From contig JAQSEB010000047.1 of NCBI GenBank assembly GCA_030063045.1, positions 3,100,001 through 3,164,000 on the forward strand: 64,000 nucleotides of DNA, given 5' to 3'. A program made the position numbers and the translations under genes. Each line of letters starts with the position of its first letter. Positions within the stretch are counted from its first letter, which is position 1. Positions 13,321 through 25,683 of the stretch are shown one piece after another. Source of the stretch: Pratylenchus scribneri. Taxonomy: Eukaryota; Nematoda; Chromadorea; Rhabditida; Pratylenchidae. The notes beneath the pieces were generated by a model that saw only the letters and a program-made list of their open reading frames with translations, did not search any database and had not been told where the DNA came from.

Positions 13321-13711
13321 ATTAAATTATCCACACACAATTTGAAATGCTCTCTCAAAAAACACATTTTTGATCTTCAACGAATTTTGTTTAATTTTAA
13401 ATTTTTGTTTTCTCTTATTTATCCCCAATCCTGAATGCCCTTTACCCTTTCATTTCATTTTATTCATTTTCGAGCCGGGTCAAATTTAATGTAAATGACC
13501 ATCCATCCATCAGCCATCAATCAATTCCATCACATTTAAAATTCCATTTTTTTGTGCTTTAATTCAGCCAGCCTATTGTTAATAAAATATTCGGATTAAT
13601 TTTTATTGAATTAAATGGCAAAATATTTGCCATAAAAAATGTTTTAATTATTTTACAAATTTAATTTAATTGTTCATTCAAAGGAAATTAATATCAATTT
13701 GAAATTCAAAA
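13321..13711. other. 391-base intergenic gap between two same-strand genes
   Basis: The gap holds pyrimidine-rich sequence and an ATT-rich stretch before the HADH start. No gene was seen. The distance is within the range of loosely spaced nematode operons, but the sequence alone does not show one. Confidence 0.4.
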
Positions 13712-15309
13712 ATGTTATCACGAATTTTGCTGACTTCCGTTCGCGGATATTCCACTGAACAAACTGGAAATGTGGTCAAAAATTTGACAATAATTGGCTC
13801 TGGATTAATGGGCTCCGGAATTGCGCAGGTTTTTGTGGAGAGAATTAAAATTATTTGAGAATTAAATAATAAATTAAATCAAAAAAATCATTAAAAAAAT
13901 AAATTCTAGGTCAGTGCCCAGGCGGATTTAAATGTTGTTTTGGTGGATCAAAGCCAACCAATTTTGGACAAAGCAAAGAAAGCAATTGAGGGAAGTGTCA
14001 AAAGAGTGGCAAAGAAACAATATGACACCGAAGTGGTAAATAATCAACAATAAAAAAATTCATTTAATTTCAATAAATTTTTTAGGATCAAAAGAAAATG
14101 GTGGATCGTGTCCTGTCGAACATTTCTTTGTCCACCAAAGTTGAAGAGGCTGTTTCCAAGGCGGATTTGGTGATTGAAGCAATTGTTGAAAATGTTGCGG
14201 CAAAGCAAACATTGTTTGCCCAAGTTGAAAATGCCATACCCAGGTAATTATAATTATGTCGGAGTGACCCAACTTTCGCCATTTATAAAATTGACCAAAG
14301 ACTGAACCAATTTTGATTATTTTGGTATTGAATTAAAGGGTAGATTTTAGCCATCTATTTTTGTAAATTTTATTAAAATTGGTTGAGAATTGATGAAGTT
14401 GTGCCCCAAAAAACCACTGAAAATTTAGCCAATTCATTTAAAAGTTAGGTATATTAAATGGTTTTTTTGGGCATAACTCGATCAATTCTGAAACAATTTA
14501 AACAATTGTTAGCCAAAAGTCTGTTCTTTAATTTGATAAGAAAAATTTCAAAGTTGGCTTAGTTATTAAGTCGATAGGTTTAGCTTATCCGATAATTCTC
14601 TTAAATTTAAATTGTTTTAATTTTATTAATTTTTAGTGACGCTCTAATGGCCACAAACACTTCCTCTCTGAAATTGGCCGATATTGCAGCAAATTTGAAG
14701 AACAAAGAACGTTTTGGTGGGCTGCATTTCTTCAATCCTGTCCCAGTTATGAAATTATTGGAGGTTTTTAATAATTGGCGATTTTATTTTATTGAAATAA
14801 TTCTTTTTAAGGTTGTCAAATTCCAACATACCAGCGATGAAACATTCAACCGTTTATTGGATTATGGGAAGAGGATTGGAAAAGTAACCGTTGTTTGCAA
14901 GGTTTTGCCCTTTTAATCGATTAAAAATTACAAAATTAATTTAATTTTAAAGGACACTCCCGGTTTCATTGTTAATCGCCTGCTGGTCCCTTACATGTTG
15001 GAAGCAATTCGAATGTATGACCGAGGGGATGCCAGCAAAGAGGACATCGATTTGGCAATGAAGCTGGGCGCCGGCCACCCAATGGGACCTTTCCAATTGG
15101 CCGATTATGTTGGATTGGACACTACCCAATTTATTCTTAAAGGTTGCCCTCCTTTTAATTTAGTACAAAAATAAATTGTTATTTTAGGCTGGCATGAAAA
15201 GTACCCTGAAGAAGTTTTGTTCACGCCGGTCAAATGCCTTGATAAACTTGTTTCCGAAGGGAAATTTGGAGTCAAATCGGGCGAAGGCTTCTACAAATAC
15301 GGAAAATGA
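13712..15309 (+). CDS. hadh: 3-hydroxyacyl-CoA dehydrogenase, mitochondrial
   Basis: Seven exons (13712-13828, 13910-14035, 14086-14243, 14637-14763, 14812-14901, 14953-15142, 15188-15309) give 309 residues, against about 314 in human HADH. The enzyme oxidises L-3-hydroxyacyl-CoA to 3-ketoacyl-CoA with NAD in mitochondrial beta-oxidation. The N-terminus is short, with Arg and Ser and no acid in the first 15 residues, as a mitochondrial presequence would be. The NAD-binding loop GSGLMG is at 29-34. Catalytic His ([11 protein letters not shown], about residue 164) and Glu (about 176) are present. The C-terminal domain has [27 protein letters not shown] and the closing GEGFYKYGK. The start is the first ATG in frame. 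The third intron carries a foldback repeat. The gene is tail-to-tail with the SEC20-like gene, 184 bases apart. Confidence 0.96.
14280..14580. repeat. Foldback repeat, family FB2, in HADH intron 3
   Basis: The left half contains a stretch near 14400 with CCCCAAAAAACCACTGAAAA, and the right half carries related sequence in inverted order (GGTTTTTTTGGGCATAACTC, then TTAGCCAAAAGTCTGTTCTT). Related copies lie at about 37640-38000, 48455-48770 and 62715-63030. No coding potential. Confidence 0.7.
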
Positions 15310-15493
15310 TGACCCAAACAAATCAAACGGGATGATTAAAGAGAATGCCTATTTAATAATTAATGCAAAATTTTTTCACATATTTATGATTTATTTTATT
15401 ACATTTATTTAAAATAATTTTATAAAACAATTAAATAAATTTTGTGGGTATAAAAATGTATTTCTCATAAATTCTTCTTTCTTTTATGTTCAT

Positions 15494-16238
15494 TCAGCCA
15501 CCAAACCAATCGAACCAATTCCACGTGAACAATGGCAGTCGTTTGCGTAAAATGTAGAGGCAAACACCAAAGTAGAGAATTAGGCAAAGGACAATTAAAA
15601 TTTTGTCGGTTGTTTCTCTTCTTCCATATTTGGATATTAATTTTCCTCCGCTTCGAATTGTGGATGAAACTGCATTGAAATTTGAATGTGATTCGCGTAG
15701 AACGGAGGAGGAATGGATGAGGGCGGATGTTGTTTGTTCCGATTGTTGGACCTTAAAAAAATTGAATTTAATATTGATAATATTTAATTTGGTGAAAAAT
15801 ATTTAGCTTGGCTTTAACCAAAATCGAATTTAGTTTTGAAAACCAAAATAGATTCAAACCGTTTAATACCCTTTAATTTTGACTAAACGTTATATACCAT
15901 TCGATGCGTTTTGACCAGCTCTATCCAATTTTGGGTTTATATATGGTTTGCAAATGTAGAATAAACCCCTTTTTAAACCAATGATTTTTTTGGTTTTTTT
16001 ACGATATTTTTAGGGAAATTAAATATTATATAAAATTTAATGAACAAACCTGTTCACTCATCCTGGCCACCAATGTTCCCAAATGCTCCGTCGTTCGTTC
16101 ACTTCTCGCCTTCATCGCTTCCGATCGTCGATCATAGCCTCCCCTCCGAGCAGAAGCAGCAAATGTTCGCCGAAAAAGTTGTTCTCGTAGTTTTCGCTCC
16201 TCTTCCGCGTCGAAATTTGGTGCAATTTGACGTCGCAT
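15494..16238 (-). CDS. sec-20: SEC20/BNIP1-type Qb-SNARE, short form
   Basis: Two exons (16238-16050 and 15751-15494) give 148 residues. In this family it is the ER Qb-SNARE that takes part in Golgi-to-ER fusion and is bound by the NRZ tether. Exon 2 matches the C-terminal half of BNIP1 closely: VQQSEQTTSALIHSS, SGGKLISKYGRRETTDK (98-113), then one tail anchor at about 114-131 followed by RKRL. Human BNIP1 has about 228 residues, and the first ~100 have no counterpart here. No exon for them was found in 16239-16608. The start ATG lies four bases after TTTAAG, which could be a trans-splice acceptor and would make the short form genuine; the same AG could instead be a cis acceptor from an exon I missed. 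The 299-base intron holds a dispersed repeat. Confidence 0.85.
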
Positions 16239-16608
16239 TCTACTTAAATTTATTAATTTATATGGAATGGAATTCAGAAAAAATAAAAGAAAATAAAACT
16301 TGAATTTTAACCAAAATTGTTTATAATATTTTTATCGAATGCAAAAATGTAAAATGATGAATAAAAAAATGATAAAAATTCCCGTTTTCAATGGAAATGG
16401 AAGGACGGTTTAATATGTGAGGGTGGCTGGGTTGTTATTGTTTGCGGCTCAAAATTGGAATTAAAAAAAAGAAAAGTGAAACCGTGAAATTATGGGAATT
16501 GGAGGAGGATTAGAAAGAGCCAACAATTATTTAAAAAAATAAATATAAGTTTCATTCTTCGTTTTGATTTTGATGGCATTCGTCGGCTTTATTTATTCTC
16601 AAAATGGC

Positions 16609-18411
16609 TCAATTCAGTTGCTGAGTGAGATAATTGGGCAATTCCTTCTTTCTAGTATCGGGCGGAAAAGCGGTCGGTCCCCAGCGGCTGGCCTCCAGTG
16701 CAGTAGAAAATTCGTTGTTCGAATTGAGGAGGATGGCATTGTGCTCTTCAGCGGTTAATGGCTCAACATCTTAAATATTTAATAAATAATTCAATTGTTA
16801 ATTTAATGGATTTACCTTCATAAACTGGCACTGCCGGTTGTTTTGGTTGAGTGAATTGAGGCGCAGTAACAATTTGTTGGTATGATGGCACGGCCATGGG
16901 TGCCATCATATTGACGACCGGGCCCGGATGAATTGAATGAGGGAACTAAATTTGCTTAATTAAATTAAAATTATTGAATTATAATTCTAACTTGCGATTG
17001 AATATATCCCCCAGCGCCTTGTTGATGATAGGATTGGCCTCCAACAATGTATGGCTGTCCAGCGAATTGTTGCTGTGGCAAAGGAAGAGCGGCACCAGTG
17101 CCAAATCCGGCCATTCCATGATTTGGTGCCAGTTGGGCCCCATAGGGTGTAGCAACGGCAATTGGTGCAACCGGCACCATTCCAGGCATATATTGCATTC
17201 CGGCTGGCAACATTTGCATTTGGGCAGGTAATTGACTGACTAAAATTAAATTTGGTAATTAAATAATTAATCATAATTATTAATTTTATTTTTTTTTTGA
17301 GGAATAAATTTTTCAAAAAATTATTTGCGCTAAAATATTAAAAATACCTATAATTCCTGTGCCATGATATTGATTGTATCCGCCCAAATGACTGCCGTGA
17401 CCTCCGCCCATTCCACCGCCACGTCCATGGCCATAACGACCAGTGCCACGAGTTTTTGGCCGTGCCAATTTCAAGAAGAGTTCGCGTCCTCGAAATGATT
17501 GCTTATTCATTTCAACCTTAAATAAATTAGTAAAAAATATTAATTTAAATATTTTACCAATGCTCTTTGCTGGTCAGTCTCAGAAATGAATCGAACGAAT
17601 CCTTGCTCTTTTGAGCGTCCTTCCTCATCCTTATAAACCTTTGCACCACGGCATGAGCGATATTTTACACCGAAGAGCTAAATTAAATTTAATTTATAAT
17701 TAATTTTGATTTTAAAATACTCGAAAAAGTGCTACATCATCAACATCTGGTGCCAAATTGTTCACAAAAAGATTGTATTCAACTTGCCTAAATTTAAATA
17801 ACAAAATTATTTTAAATATAAATTTTTTGCTCACATTTGATTCGGCGAATTTGCAAATGCCAAATTGAAACGGTAAGAACGGTCATTTGCGAACTTGAAA
17901 AGTAAATGATTTAATGTTTATTTTATTTTAATTAAAATATACTGGATTCCCATTGACATCGAGAATGGCAGTGCGGGCCGATTCCTCATCGTGGAATTCA
18001 ACAAAACAATATGTGGCTCTCTTTAAGTTTTATAATGTAAATAAATAATTTATATGAATTAATAACCTTTGGTCCAAATTCCGTTTGTGTGGTAACCAAT
18101 TTCACATGGCGAATGTCTTTGCCGTATTGGCCGAATGCTTCGCGAATGAAGCTTTCCTCCCAGTCCTGGCTCAAATCGCCCATCCAAATTGTGCAATCCT
18201 GCGACATTCCGCCATGATGATGTTGGCCATGGCCATGTTGCTGTTGATATCCCCCAGTGACGGATTGTTGTTGAATTTGTGGTGCAGTTGTTTGCGGTTG
18301 TTGTGGCGGCGATTGCGATGAGACAATAACGGTCTCACCTCCTCCACCAATCATTATTTGAGGCTCAGTCTTGATACTTTCCATGCTGGTGTCGTTCATC
18401 TCCATTTTCAT
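16609..18411 (-). CDS. SECp43-like RNA-binding protein with two RRMs (tRNA selenocysteine-associated protein 1 family)
   Basis: Nine exons (18411-18067, 18020-17943, 17893-17835, 17787-17721, 17677-17558, 17516-17348, 17239-16992, 16945-16816, 16769-16609) give 458 residues. After a Gln/His/Gly-rich leader come RRM1 (about 72-160, CTIWMGDLSQDWEESFI, with RNP1 ATYCFVEF) and RRM2 (about 164-240, YNLFVNNLAPDVDDVALF, SCRGAKV, RNP1 EQGFVRF). The spacing and the PDVDD...SCRG pattern are those of SECp43/TRNAU1AP. A Gly/Arg-rich stretch and a Pro/Gln/Ala-rich region follow. The last exon (NEFSTALEASRWGP) resembles the SECp43 C-terminus. Human SECp43 has 287 residues, so the leader and low-complexity tail are extra. 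Plant UBP1/RBP47-like proteins share the RRM layout. A GTG four codons upstream was not used as the start. It lies 370 bases upstream of the SEC20-like gene on the same strand. Confidence 0.88.
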
Positions 18412-19098
18412 TTGTGGCACTTCTTTATTTACAATTTTTTTGTAGGCAAATTCTTTTCAAATTTTCAATGCTTCCCTCCTTCTCCAAAATTAAAAAATTG
18501 ATGATTATTAACCTCTTAATTTTATAAGATGATTGGTAAAAAAATTAAACCAAAGTTGATAAAACTTTTAATTAAAGTTTAAAAGGTTTAAGCCCGAACC
18601 CGAACCGATACCGAACCGTTCGTATTCGTTTACCTATTTGCATTGCTTTGCTTTGCTTTGCTTTTGCGCTTTTGCCATGTGCGTGCCAATTTTTTATTTT
18701 TTCTTATATGAAATATAATGACAAAAATGCGCTAAAAATTTCTTTAAATATTGAAAACCGGGAATTAGTGCGTGGGTTTGTTTTGTTGACTTTCTGGGAT
18801 TGATCTTGATTCTTGAATTAGTATCGCGTATCGGCATTGATTGATAATAATATATTGGTCTGTTATTTCTGACCCTCTAAAAAATGGAAAAAATAATCTG
18901 GGGCACATAATAAATAGCGATCCAAATAGATAGCGGAACATTTTATTTCATTCAATTCAAGATCAAGACACACCAATTTACATATCCACACATAGTTGAT
19001 AGTTGCCTTACCTCTATTTATTTTTAAAACCTTTTTATAAATGCAAATTAAATTTATACTTTTTAGATAAGCAAATAAACAAGTTAATTCGTTAAAAT
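18412..19098. other. Head-to-head intergenic region, SECp43-like gene / anillin
   Basis: This stretch lies between two divergent genes and probably contains both promoters. It holds a short run of TTTGC pentamers near 18640 and is otherwise AT-rich. No gene or RNA was seen. Confidence 0.5.
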
Positions 19099-22000
19099 AT
19101 GGCTTTGGATGAAGAATTGAAGGTTATTTTAATGTTTATTTTTAAATAAAAATTGTTTTTTAGGAAATATGGAAACGAATGGAAAAAAGAAAGAGTGAAA
19201 TGGAAAAAATAAATACTTCGGGGCAAAATGAGACACCAACAACTCCGAAATCAGCCAAAATACCAACAGTTCCAAGGCCGACCCAGACACCAACAGTTTC
19301 GAAGCTAATTTGGGCACCGCAAAAGCCATTGACGCCACAAAAGCCGCCGGTTTGGACACCACAAAAGTCGGTGACGCCACAAAAGCCGCCGGTCAAGATA
19401 CCAACACCTTCAAAGCCAGCCGAGTCACCAAAAATTCCGCATCCTATCCTTGAGGTTTTCGGCACTTCATCTTCATCAAGCGCAAATTCAATGTTTGGTG
19501 GAATGTCTGCTTCCAATTCCATTTTTGGCAGCACCATGTCTGCTTCTATTTCCACAAGTGCAACAATTTCCAATCCAATCGACGAAGAGCCCATCGAAGA
19601 AGAAGAAGAGCCAATTGAAGAGGAAGAGGAGCAAAATTCTCGGCCAATAACTCCATCAGAAGCAGTCGACAAAACACCCACAATTTCGTCGAAACCAGCA
19701 GCCGAGATGCCAACAATTCCAACAAAACCACCTCAAATTGTTGAAGAGCATCAACATTTTCGGCCAATAACTCCAAATGATCAAATTATCGGCTCACTTT
19801 GGGACGACATCAACCGGGAATTGGAGAAATACAAGGAGGCCAAAAAGAAGAGTCAAATTGATCCAAATTTGAGTCCACGCAGTCGTTATGGAACATTGGA
19901 GACCGGCGGCGGGCACAGTATTTCCAGTTATCGTTTGCAAAGTATGACAATGAAACGTGGCGTCAGTGGAATGAACGACTCAACATTGTCCACAAGCAAT
20001 GCCTCATTGAATGGTTTGTTGGGAATTTTGGTTTAATTTACGTCCGTAATTTACAAAAACTAAAGGGAGTCAGACCAGGTTGTGCAGCCTTACAGTTAAT
20101 TAAGACTTACTTAGATCAGTGCTGGGCTTGGGCTGGTTAGAATTTGTAAAGAACAATTTACCTAGTATCTAGTAATAGTAAAGGGACCTTTTCTTTTTCA
20201 AATTTCATACACAAAATTTAAAAAAATTCCCATTTGGAAATTAAATAGAATTAATTTTTGCATATTTTTTAGATTCAAAATTGCCCGAAAAACGCCAGCG
20301 ATCGGATTCGGACAGTGTTGGTGGTGGGACCAAAGAGAATTTGGATGAAGCGGATGGAAATGGCAGCACAACCTCAACAACATTGACGGCGGAACAAGAT
20401 TTTCAAATGAAGCGTTTAAGTGAAATGTTAAATGTGCAACAGGACCAAATTTGTCAGGCATCCAGGGCATTGGCATTTTGCCGTCAAAATGACCTTTTTC
20501 GCGGGAGCAAAGAGGAGGTTTGTAGAAATAATTTTACACTAACCTAGCGAATGAAAGTTTATTCTTCGAAAATATTATATGTAAAAATGTTTAAGTAAAA
20601 AATTCATAAAAAAGACAACCAATCCGAAAAATATTGGCCTGTGGCCTCTGGACGGGTTCGAATTTATGACCTAAATATTCCAGAAGTTAATTTGGTTAAA
20701 AAATTTACAAAAAAGTTGATAATCTTCCCTCGTATAATAATTATTTTAAAGGTGGATGCTCGTCGCGCATTGCTCATTTCAACCCAACGTGGAGCCGCTT
20801 TACGTCTGGAACGTGGTCGGATCTATAATAATCGTGCCTTCTCAAATTTGAATGAACCAAAAGGGACACTGGCATTCAAATCAATCTGTGTCCGATTAAA
20901 CCGTGAATATGTGAGCAATTACATCAATCATCCAACAAGTTAGTTTAAATTTAGACATTGGATTTAGCTCCGAGTTCGACGGCTTCCTTTTAAATAAAAA
21001 CCTTTTTTTGCCTTCTTAAAATGTTTAGTAAAGAATTTTCGGGGTTGTGAGCAATCCAAATTTTGCATTGGTTTATTAAATCTGACTATGACTACATTGT
21101 TCAAACAGTTCAAAAACGATTTAAAAATTTTTATTTTGGTCGAAAAAATTACGCAAAAATTTTACAAAAAAAATAAAAAATTTAACCTTTTTTTCAAAAA
21201 GTGTCTTCAATCAAAGTATTTAAAACCTTACTGTTTACAAATTTAATTCCTTAATTCTAATTTCAGTAACAAATCGATACCATTTCATTGTGCTGATCAA
21301 ATGCGGCGAACAAGTTTTCCACACAACTTTGAAATCCAGCGAGGATTGCATAAAAAGTGGTTTCATTGAATTCACTCATCACATCACCATTTCCGGCATT
21401 TCACCCGATTTTATTTGCCATTTGGAAGTTTACTCATTGGTATGAAAAATTCATTTAATTATGCAATTTATTCATTTTTTGCAGAAATCATTGACCGATG
21501 GCACAGCGGCCGGCCGAAGTGCGCACAGCAAAAAGGGAACATGGCGTCGAATGGTGATCAGCACACCGCTGAATGCATACACCCATACATTCAGTCAGTT
21601 TTTTGACATATAAAATTATTTAATTTTATTATTGGAGATTCGTGATTAAATTTTAAAGCCAAAAATGTTAATTTTTATAGGCAAAAATGTAATTTAAAAA
21701 AATTAAAATTGCATTTTATAATCATTTTGATCGAAATTATTTAAGCGAATTTTCTCCCAATCCAAATTTTTTGATGTTATTTTATTACCAAATACCAATC
21801 AATGATTCGATAGATCAAATTTTTTTGCCAAATATATTTTTTAAGATTTTTTGGTCAAATAATGCAACAAAAAAAACTAAAATAAGTTTTTGAACATAAA
21901 TTTTTACATTTTTTTTTAAATTAAAATTTTATTCTAAATTTCAATGTTTTTGACACTTATTAATTCAATCCAATTTCTTTCAGCCAACAATACAACCGGA

Positions 22001-23129
22001 AATGTGCACGCCAATCGTCCAGTTGGCGAACTTAATTCGGGCTTCTCAATAATTGGAAAATGTGCCATTACTCGCCAACTGATTGGACGCGAAAAATTCT
22101 CACTGATTGATACGGTCTACCCACTGGATGGATGCTTGATTCTCAACATGGACTCATATCCGGACCAGAATTCCGTTCAACAATGCCAACATCGTTCATT
22201 CCTTTCCCTCTACCAAATCATCAGTGGAATGGGCTCTTGGAATCGATATTGGTGTGTGCTGGGCAATGGGGAGCTGAATTTTTGGCGTTATCCGGAGGAC
22301 GAGGCCACCAAGGTAAAAAATTGGGGTAATATTCTAGTTCTATGTAACCCTTTTTTGGAAAAAATTTTGCTTTTGAAATTTAAAATTTTTTATAAGTTTT
22401 GAAGTTTAGGGATTTCGAATATCACATTTATTTTAAAATGAACTACGACAACAAAATGTTGATTCAAAAACCGATTTATAAAATATTTCATATTTTTTCA
22501 CAAAATTTCTTTTAGATTTTTAACAAAATAAAATTTGTGGAATCATCGATCACGAAAAAAATAAATAAATTTTTGATAGTCGTTTCATTGAAAAAAAAAT
22601 TTCCAAAAATGGGGAGATGTGATCGAGAATATTACCATAAAATTAAATTATTATTTCTAACTAAAAAATGTAAATTAACAGAATCCAACTGCTCATTTGA
22701 AATTGGGTTGGTGCATTTCACAAGTGACTGCCGTTCCACAATCGACTGCATCATTTCCGAATTCAATGCAATTGGACGTGATGGAACCGCCCCGAGTGGA
22801 AGGAGAACATAAAGAGTGCATCAGGTGGGGCCATAAAACGATAAAAGAATTTAATTTGTTCATAAAAGTTGCTAAATTAAAAAAAAATATTGCCGAAAAA
22901 TGGCATTTTTGGGGCCAAAAAAAAATTTTTTTTGATAAATTAATTTATTCCATATTTTAAAAATAATTCAAACATTTTTTCCAGAATGTTATTTGCCGCC
23001 GATACACCAGAAGAAAGGGATTATTGGATTCAAGGAATTAATCAGGCCATCAAAAACAGCAATCTTTGGCGATCGACCAAACAACACAACATCGGCACCA
23101 GATTTCCATCCATCCAACAATGTCAATGA
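19099..23129 (+). CDS. ani: Anillin
   Basis: Nine exons join in phase (19099-19122, 19164-20013, 20273-20517, 20752-20938, 21267-21439, 21485-21593, 21984-22312, 22682-22824, 22985-23129) to give 734 residues. Anillin scaffolds actin, myosin, septins and RhoA at the cytokinetic ring. Residues about 380-570 are the anillin homology region ([39 protein letters not shown]). Residues about 595-725 are the PH domain: [35 protein letters not shown], then [20 protein letters not shown]. The N-terminal half is low-complexity, with TPQKPPV-type proline repeats, two Glu runs and repeated RPITP. No actin- or myosin-binding motif could be recognised, and C. elegans has divergent paralogues (ANI-1 to -3), so I do not assign one. 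Several introns contain AT-rich filler. Confidence 0.93.
20600..20690 (-). pseudogene. tRNA-like fragment in an anillin intron
   Basis: Read on the minus strand, this stretch has AGGTCATAAATTCGAACCC, which looks like a T-arm and loop, but no complete cloverleaf or acceptor stem. A related stretch lies at about 60488-60560. Both look like decayed tRNA or tRNA-derived repeat remnants rather than working genes. Confidence 0.4.
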
Positions 23130-25683
23130 AAATGTGTTGAGGAATGAAAATGAATTTATGGGCTGATTTTGAATGAAAATAGTGAATTTGCCTATTTAAC
23201 AAAATATGACCAATCCTTTCCCCCCAACTCCTCTGCTACATTTTATCCAAAACTAACCAAACTTCCCCATCACAAACCCATCGACGATGCAAAGAACCCC
23301 AAAAATTCGATGTTATTTTGACTGACCCACCACCCCAAACCGCACATTTATTTAATTTCATTGATATTTAATTTTTATTTTGATTAAATACGAATATATA
23401 TTGTAATTGTCCCACTCCATCATTACGCATTTTTGACATCCTATAAAATTAGTTTATTGGTGAAAGTTGAATAAATTTGTTGTGGAAGAATCAAATGGCA
23501 GAATGTAAAAAAAACAAATTTGTGACTTTTGTTGTAAAAATAACAAATTTTGTGACTTTTATGGATGTGGCAATTATTTTGCCAACATTTGTAAAGCCAA
23601 AAGAATAAATTTGAGCCTTTCCCACCCAAAGCAAAAGACTAGCCACTCCTTTTTGGCCAAGACTAATTTTGTTAGGGGATCCCAAGGGAATATGAGCGAA
23701 ATAATTGAATTCAAAAGCCAAGAAGAAGGGTACAAGGTCCCGGTCCGCAAAGCTTATTTAGGTACACGGCCAAATTCCCATTCTTTTTGTAAGATCAAAG
23801 TTCAAAAATTATTTAGTATTAATTTTAATTTTGTTGGTACATATTAATATTACATATCCATTTCCATATTAATTAGCATCGATCATAACAAAATAAATTC
23901 AATTTATTAGAGAGACAAACATTAATTATGTCCGGAAGGAATAAATTTAATTATATACAAATTTAAAGGCCAAAAAATTAACCAATTTTGCGAATGGATT
24001 AATCAAATCACTTCTTATTTTTTAATTGTTTTTGCCACAATTCTGCACAAAATCCAACCAAAATCCAATCTTTTAAAGCCACTAAATTCCATCAAGTACA
24101 TTCGGTGAAAATTTTCAATGCTAAAAACAACGGCGGCTACGGATGGGGAAATGCGTGGGAAAATGCTGTACAAATGGACCGAGACTCTTGGCCATAGGTT
24201 GCATTTTAAATGTAGGGAAATGGCGGTGATGGTGGGGGAAATGGAAAAAATTGATCATCATCGTCGGAGGAGGTTGTGGCCAATGGTCCCACATTTTCCC
24301 TTTTTCATGTCTTTGTTTTCACGTCAAAATATATTTTATTTTTGTCAAGGGAAGAATGCGTGTCTTCCACCCGTAAAGCACAATTTGTTGCCAACACAAA
24401 GGGGAGGGAGAGCACAAAAATGAATTGTGAACAATAAAACAAAAAAAATCATTCATATCCATTTCTATTTTTGCACATTTTTTTTAAATTGGCAAATTCA
24501 TTCGCATATCGCATGCCTTTTGGATAATTTTAATTGGAAATGTGATGCATGATTTACGTGATTTGCACTGCATATCTCAAAATTTGATCCTTTTGATGAA
24601 GCTCTAATTAACCTGTACCCTCCTTTATTTTTGAATACCAAATAGAAAAGCCTAATGCGCAATGATCCTCTCATTAAATAATTCCCTTTACTTTCATACG
24701 CATATCCCTTTATCATTTTCAACAATAAAATTTTTGTATTTTTGTATCCAAATCCAATTATTACAAACATTTTCCTTTTAGGCATACAAACTTTGCCACG
24801 CCCTAACGACTTCGTCCAAAAGGGATATCCTTTATAATCTTTCATAATTCCATCCGAATTTCCAAATATACATACCTAATCAAATTTGTCAATCCCTCAA
24901 TATAGTAAATTAATTCATTAAAAATGCTATATTTTCCCACTAATTAAATATTATTTATTTTCCCTATACCACTATCGGTCAGAAAATCTTCTTAGCTTTG
25001 AATTGAAGCACTTTAAATATATTCCCATTGGACTTTAAATAGAAAATAATCGAAACAGGACGATTCAATAGCTAGTCATTCTTTTGGCCATAGTTCAACA
25101 CAAGGAAGCAACCAATTCAGGAAGAGCGATATGCCTTTCGAAAGCTCTAAATCTCCTCTAAAAAGTGGCTTTTTTAAATTTGTGATAATTTAAGTAAATT
25201 GTAAAATAATCGACTTTTATTCCAAAAATTCAGATTTAATACCTCACATGCAATTTTTTTGTGTTGGAATTCATAAAATTAAATTAGATTAATTATAGAC
25301 TATAAATATAAGACAATTTCGGCTTTCAATTCAAGTGGTATATCGCCTTTGGATATTGACTTGTTTAGATATGGGCCAAAAACTAATTCAGTTATTCAAT
25401 CGCCATACCGAACTGTACCGATAAATAATTCAATAAAATGCTCTCTATTTTCCCACGCACGGACTTTAAATTAAATATTCTTTTATTTTCCCTATCCATT
25501 ATCGGGCCAGAAAAATCTTCTTCCTCAGTCAGCATTGAAGCATTTAAAATATTATCCCTTTGATTGAACTTTTAATCGAGAAAAGTGCACTTTTTAATAT
25601 TAAATTGAATGCTTTTTTCCTACTTTATATTTCAAATTGCTTTAACAGAATTGTTTTAATTTTATAATTGGCCATCAACAAAA
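23130..25683. other. Gene-poor region between anillin and the first 7TM receptor
   Basis: No supported gene. A frame at 23693-23760 that starts MSEIIEFKSQEEGYK and ends at a GT donor could be an orphan first exon, but no partner was found. A foldback FB1 element occupies about 25075-25385. The rest is AT-rich filler. Confidence 0.5.
25075..25385. repeat. Foldback MITE-like element, family FB1
   Basis: The left arm has CATTCTTTTGGCCATAG, AGCGATATGCC and CCTCTAAAAAGTGGC. The right arm carries TGGTATATCGCCTTTGG and then GATATGGGCC, an approximate reverse complement. The centre is AT-rich. About ten related copies lie between 25 and 57 kb. It encodes nothing. Confidence 0.75.

Noticed and set aside
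20641..20743. Frame starting [15 protein letters not shown] just before anillin exon 4
   Set aside because: It is intron sequence containing the tRNA-like fragment; the anillin exon begins at the TTTTAAAG acceptor at 20751.
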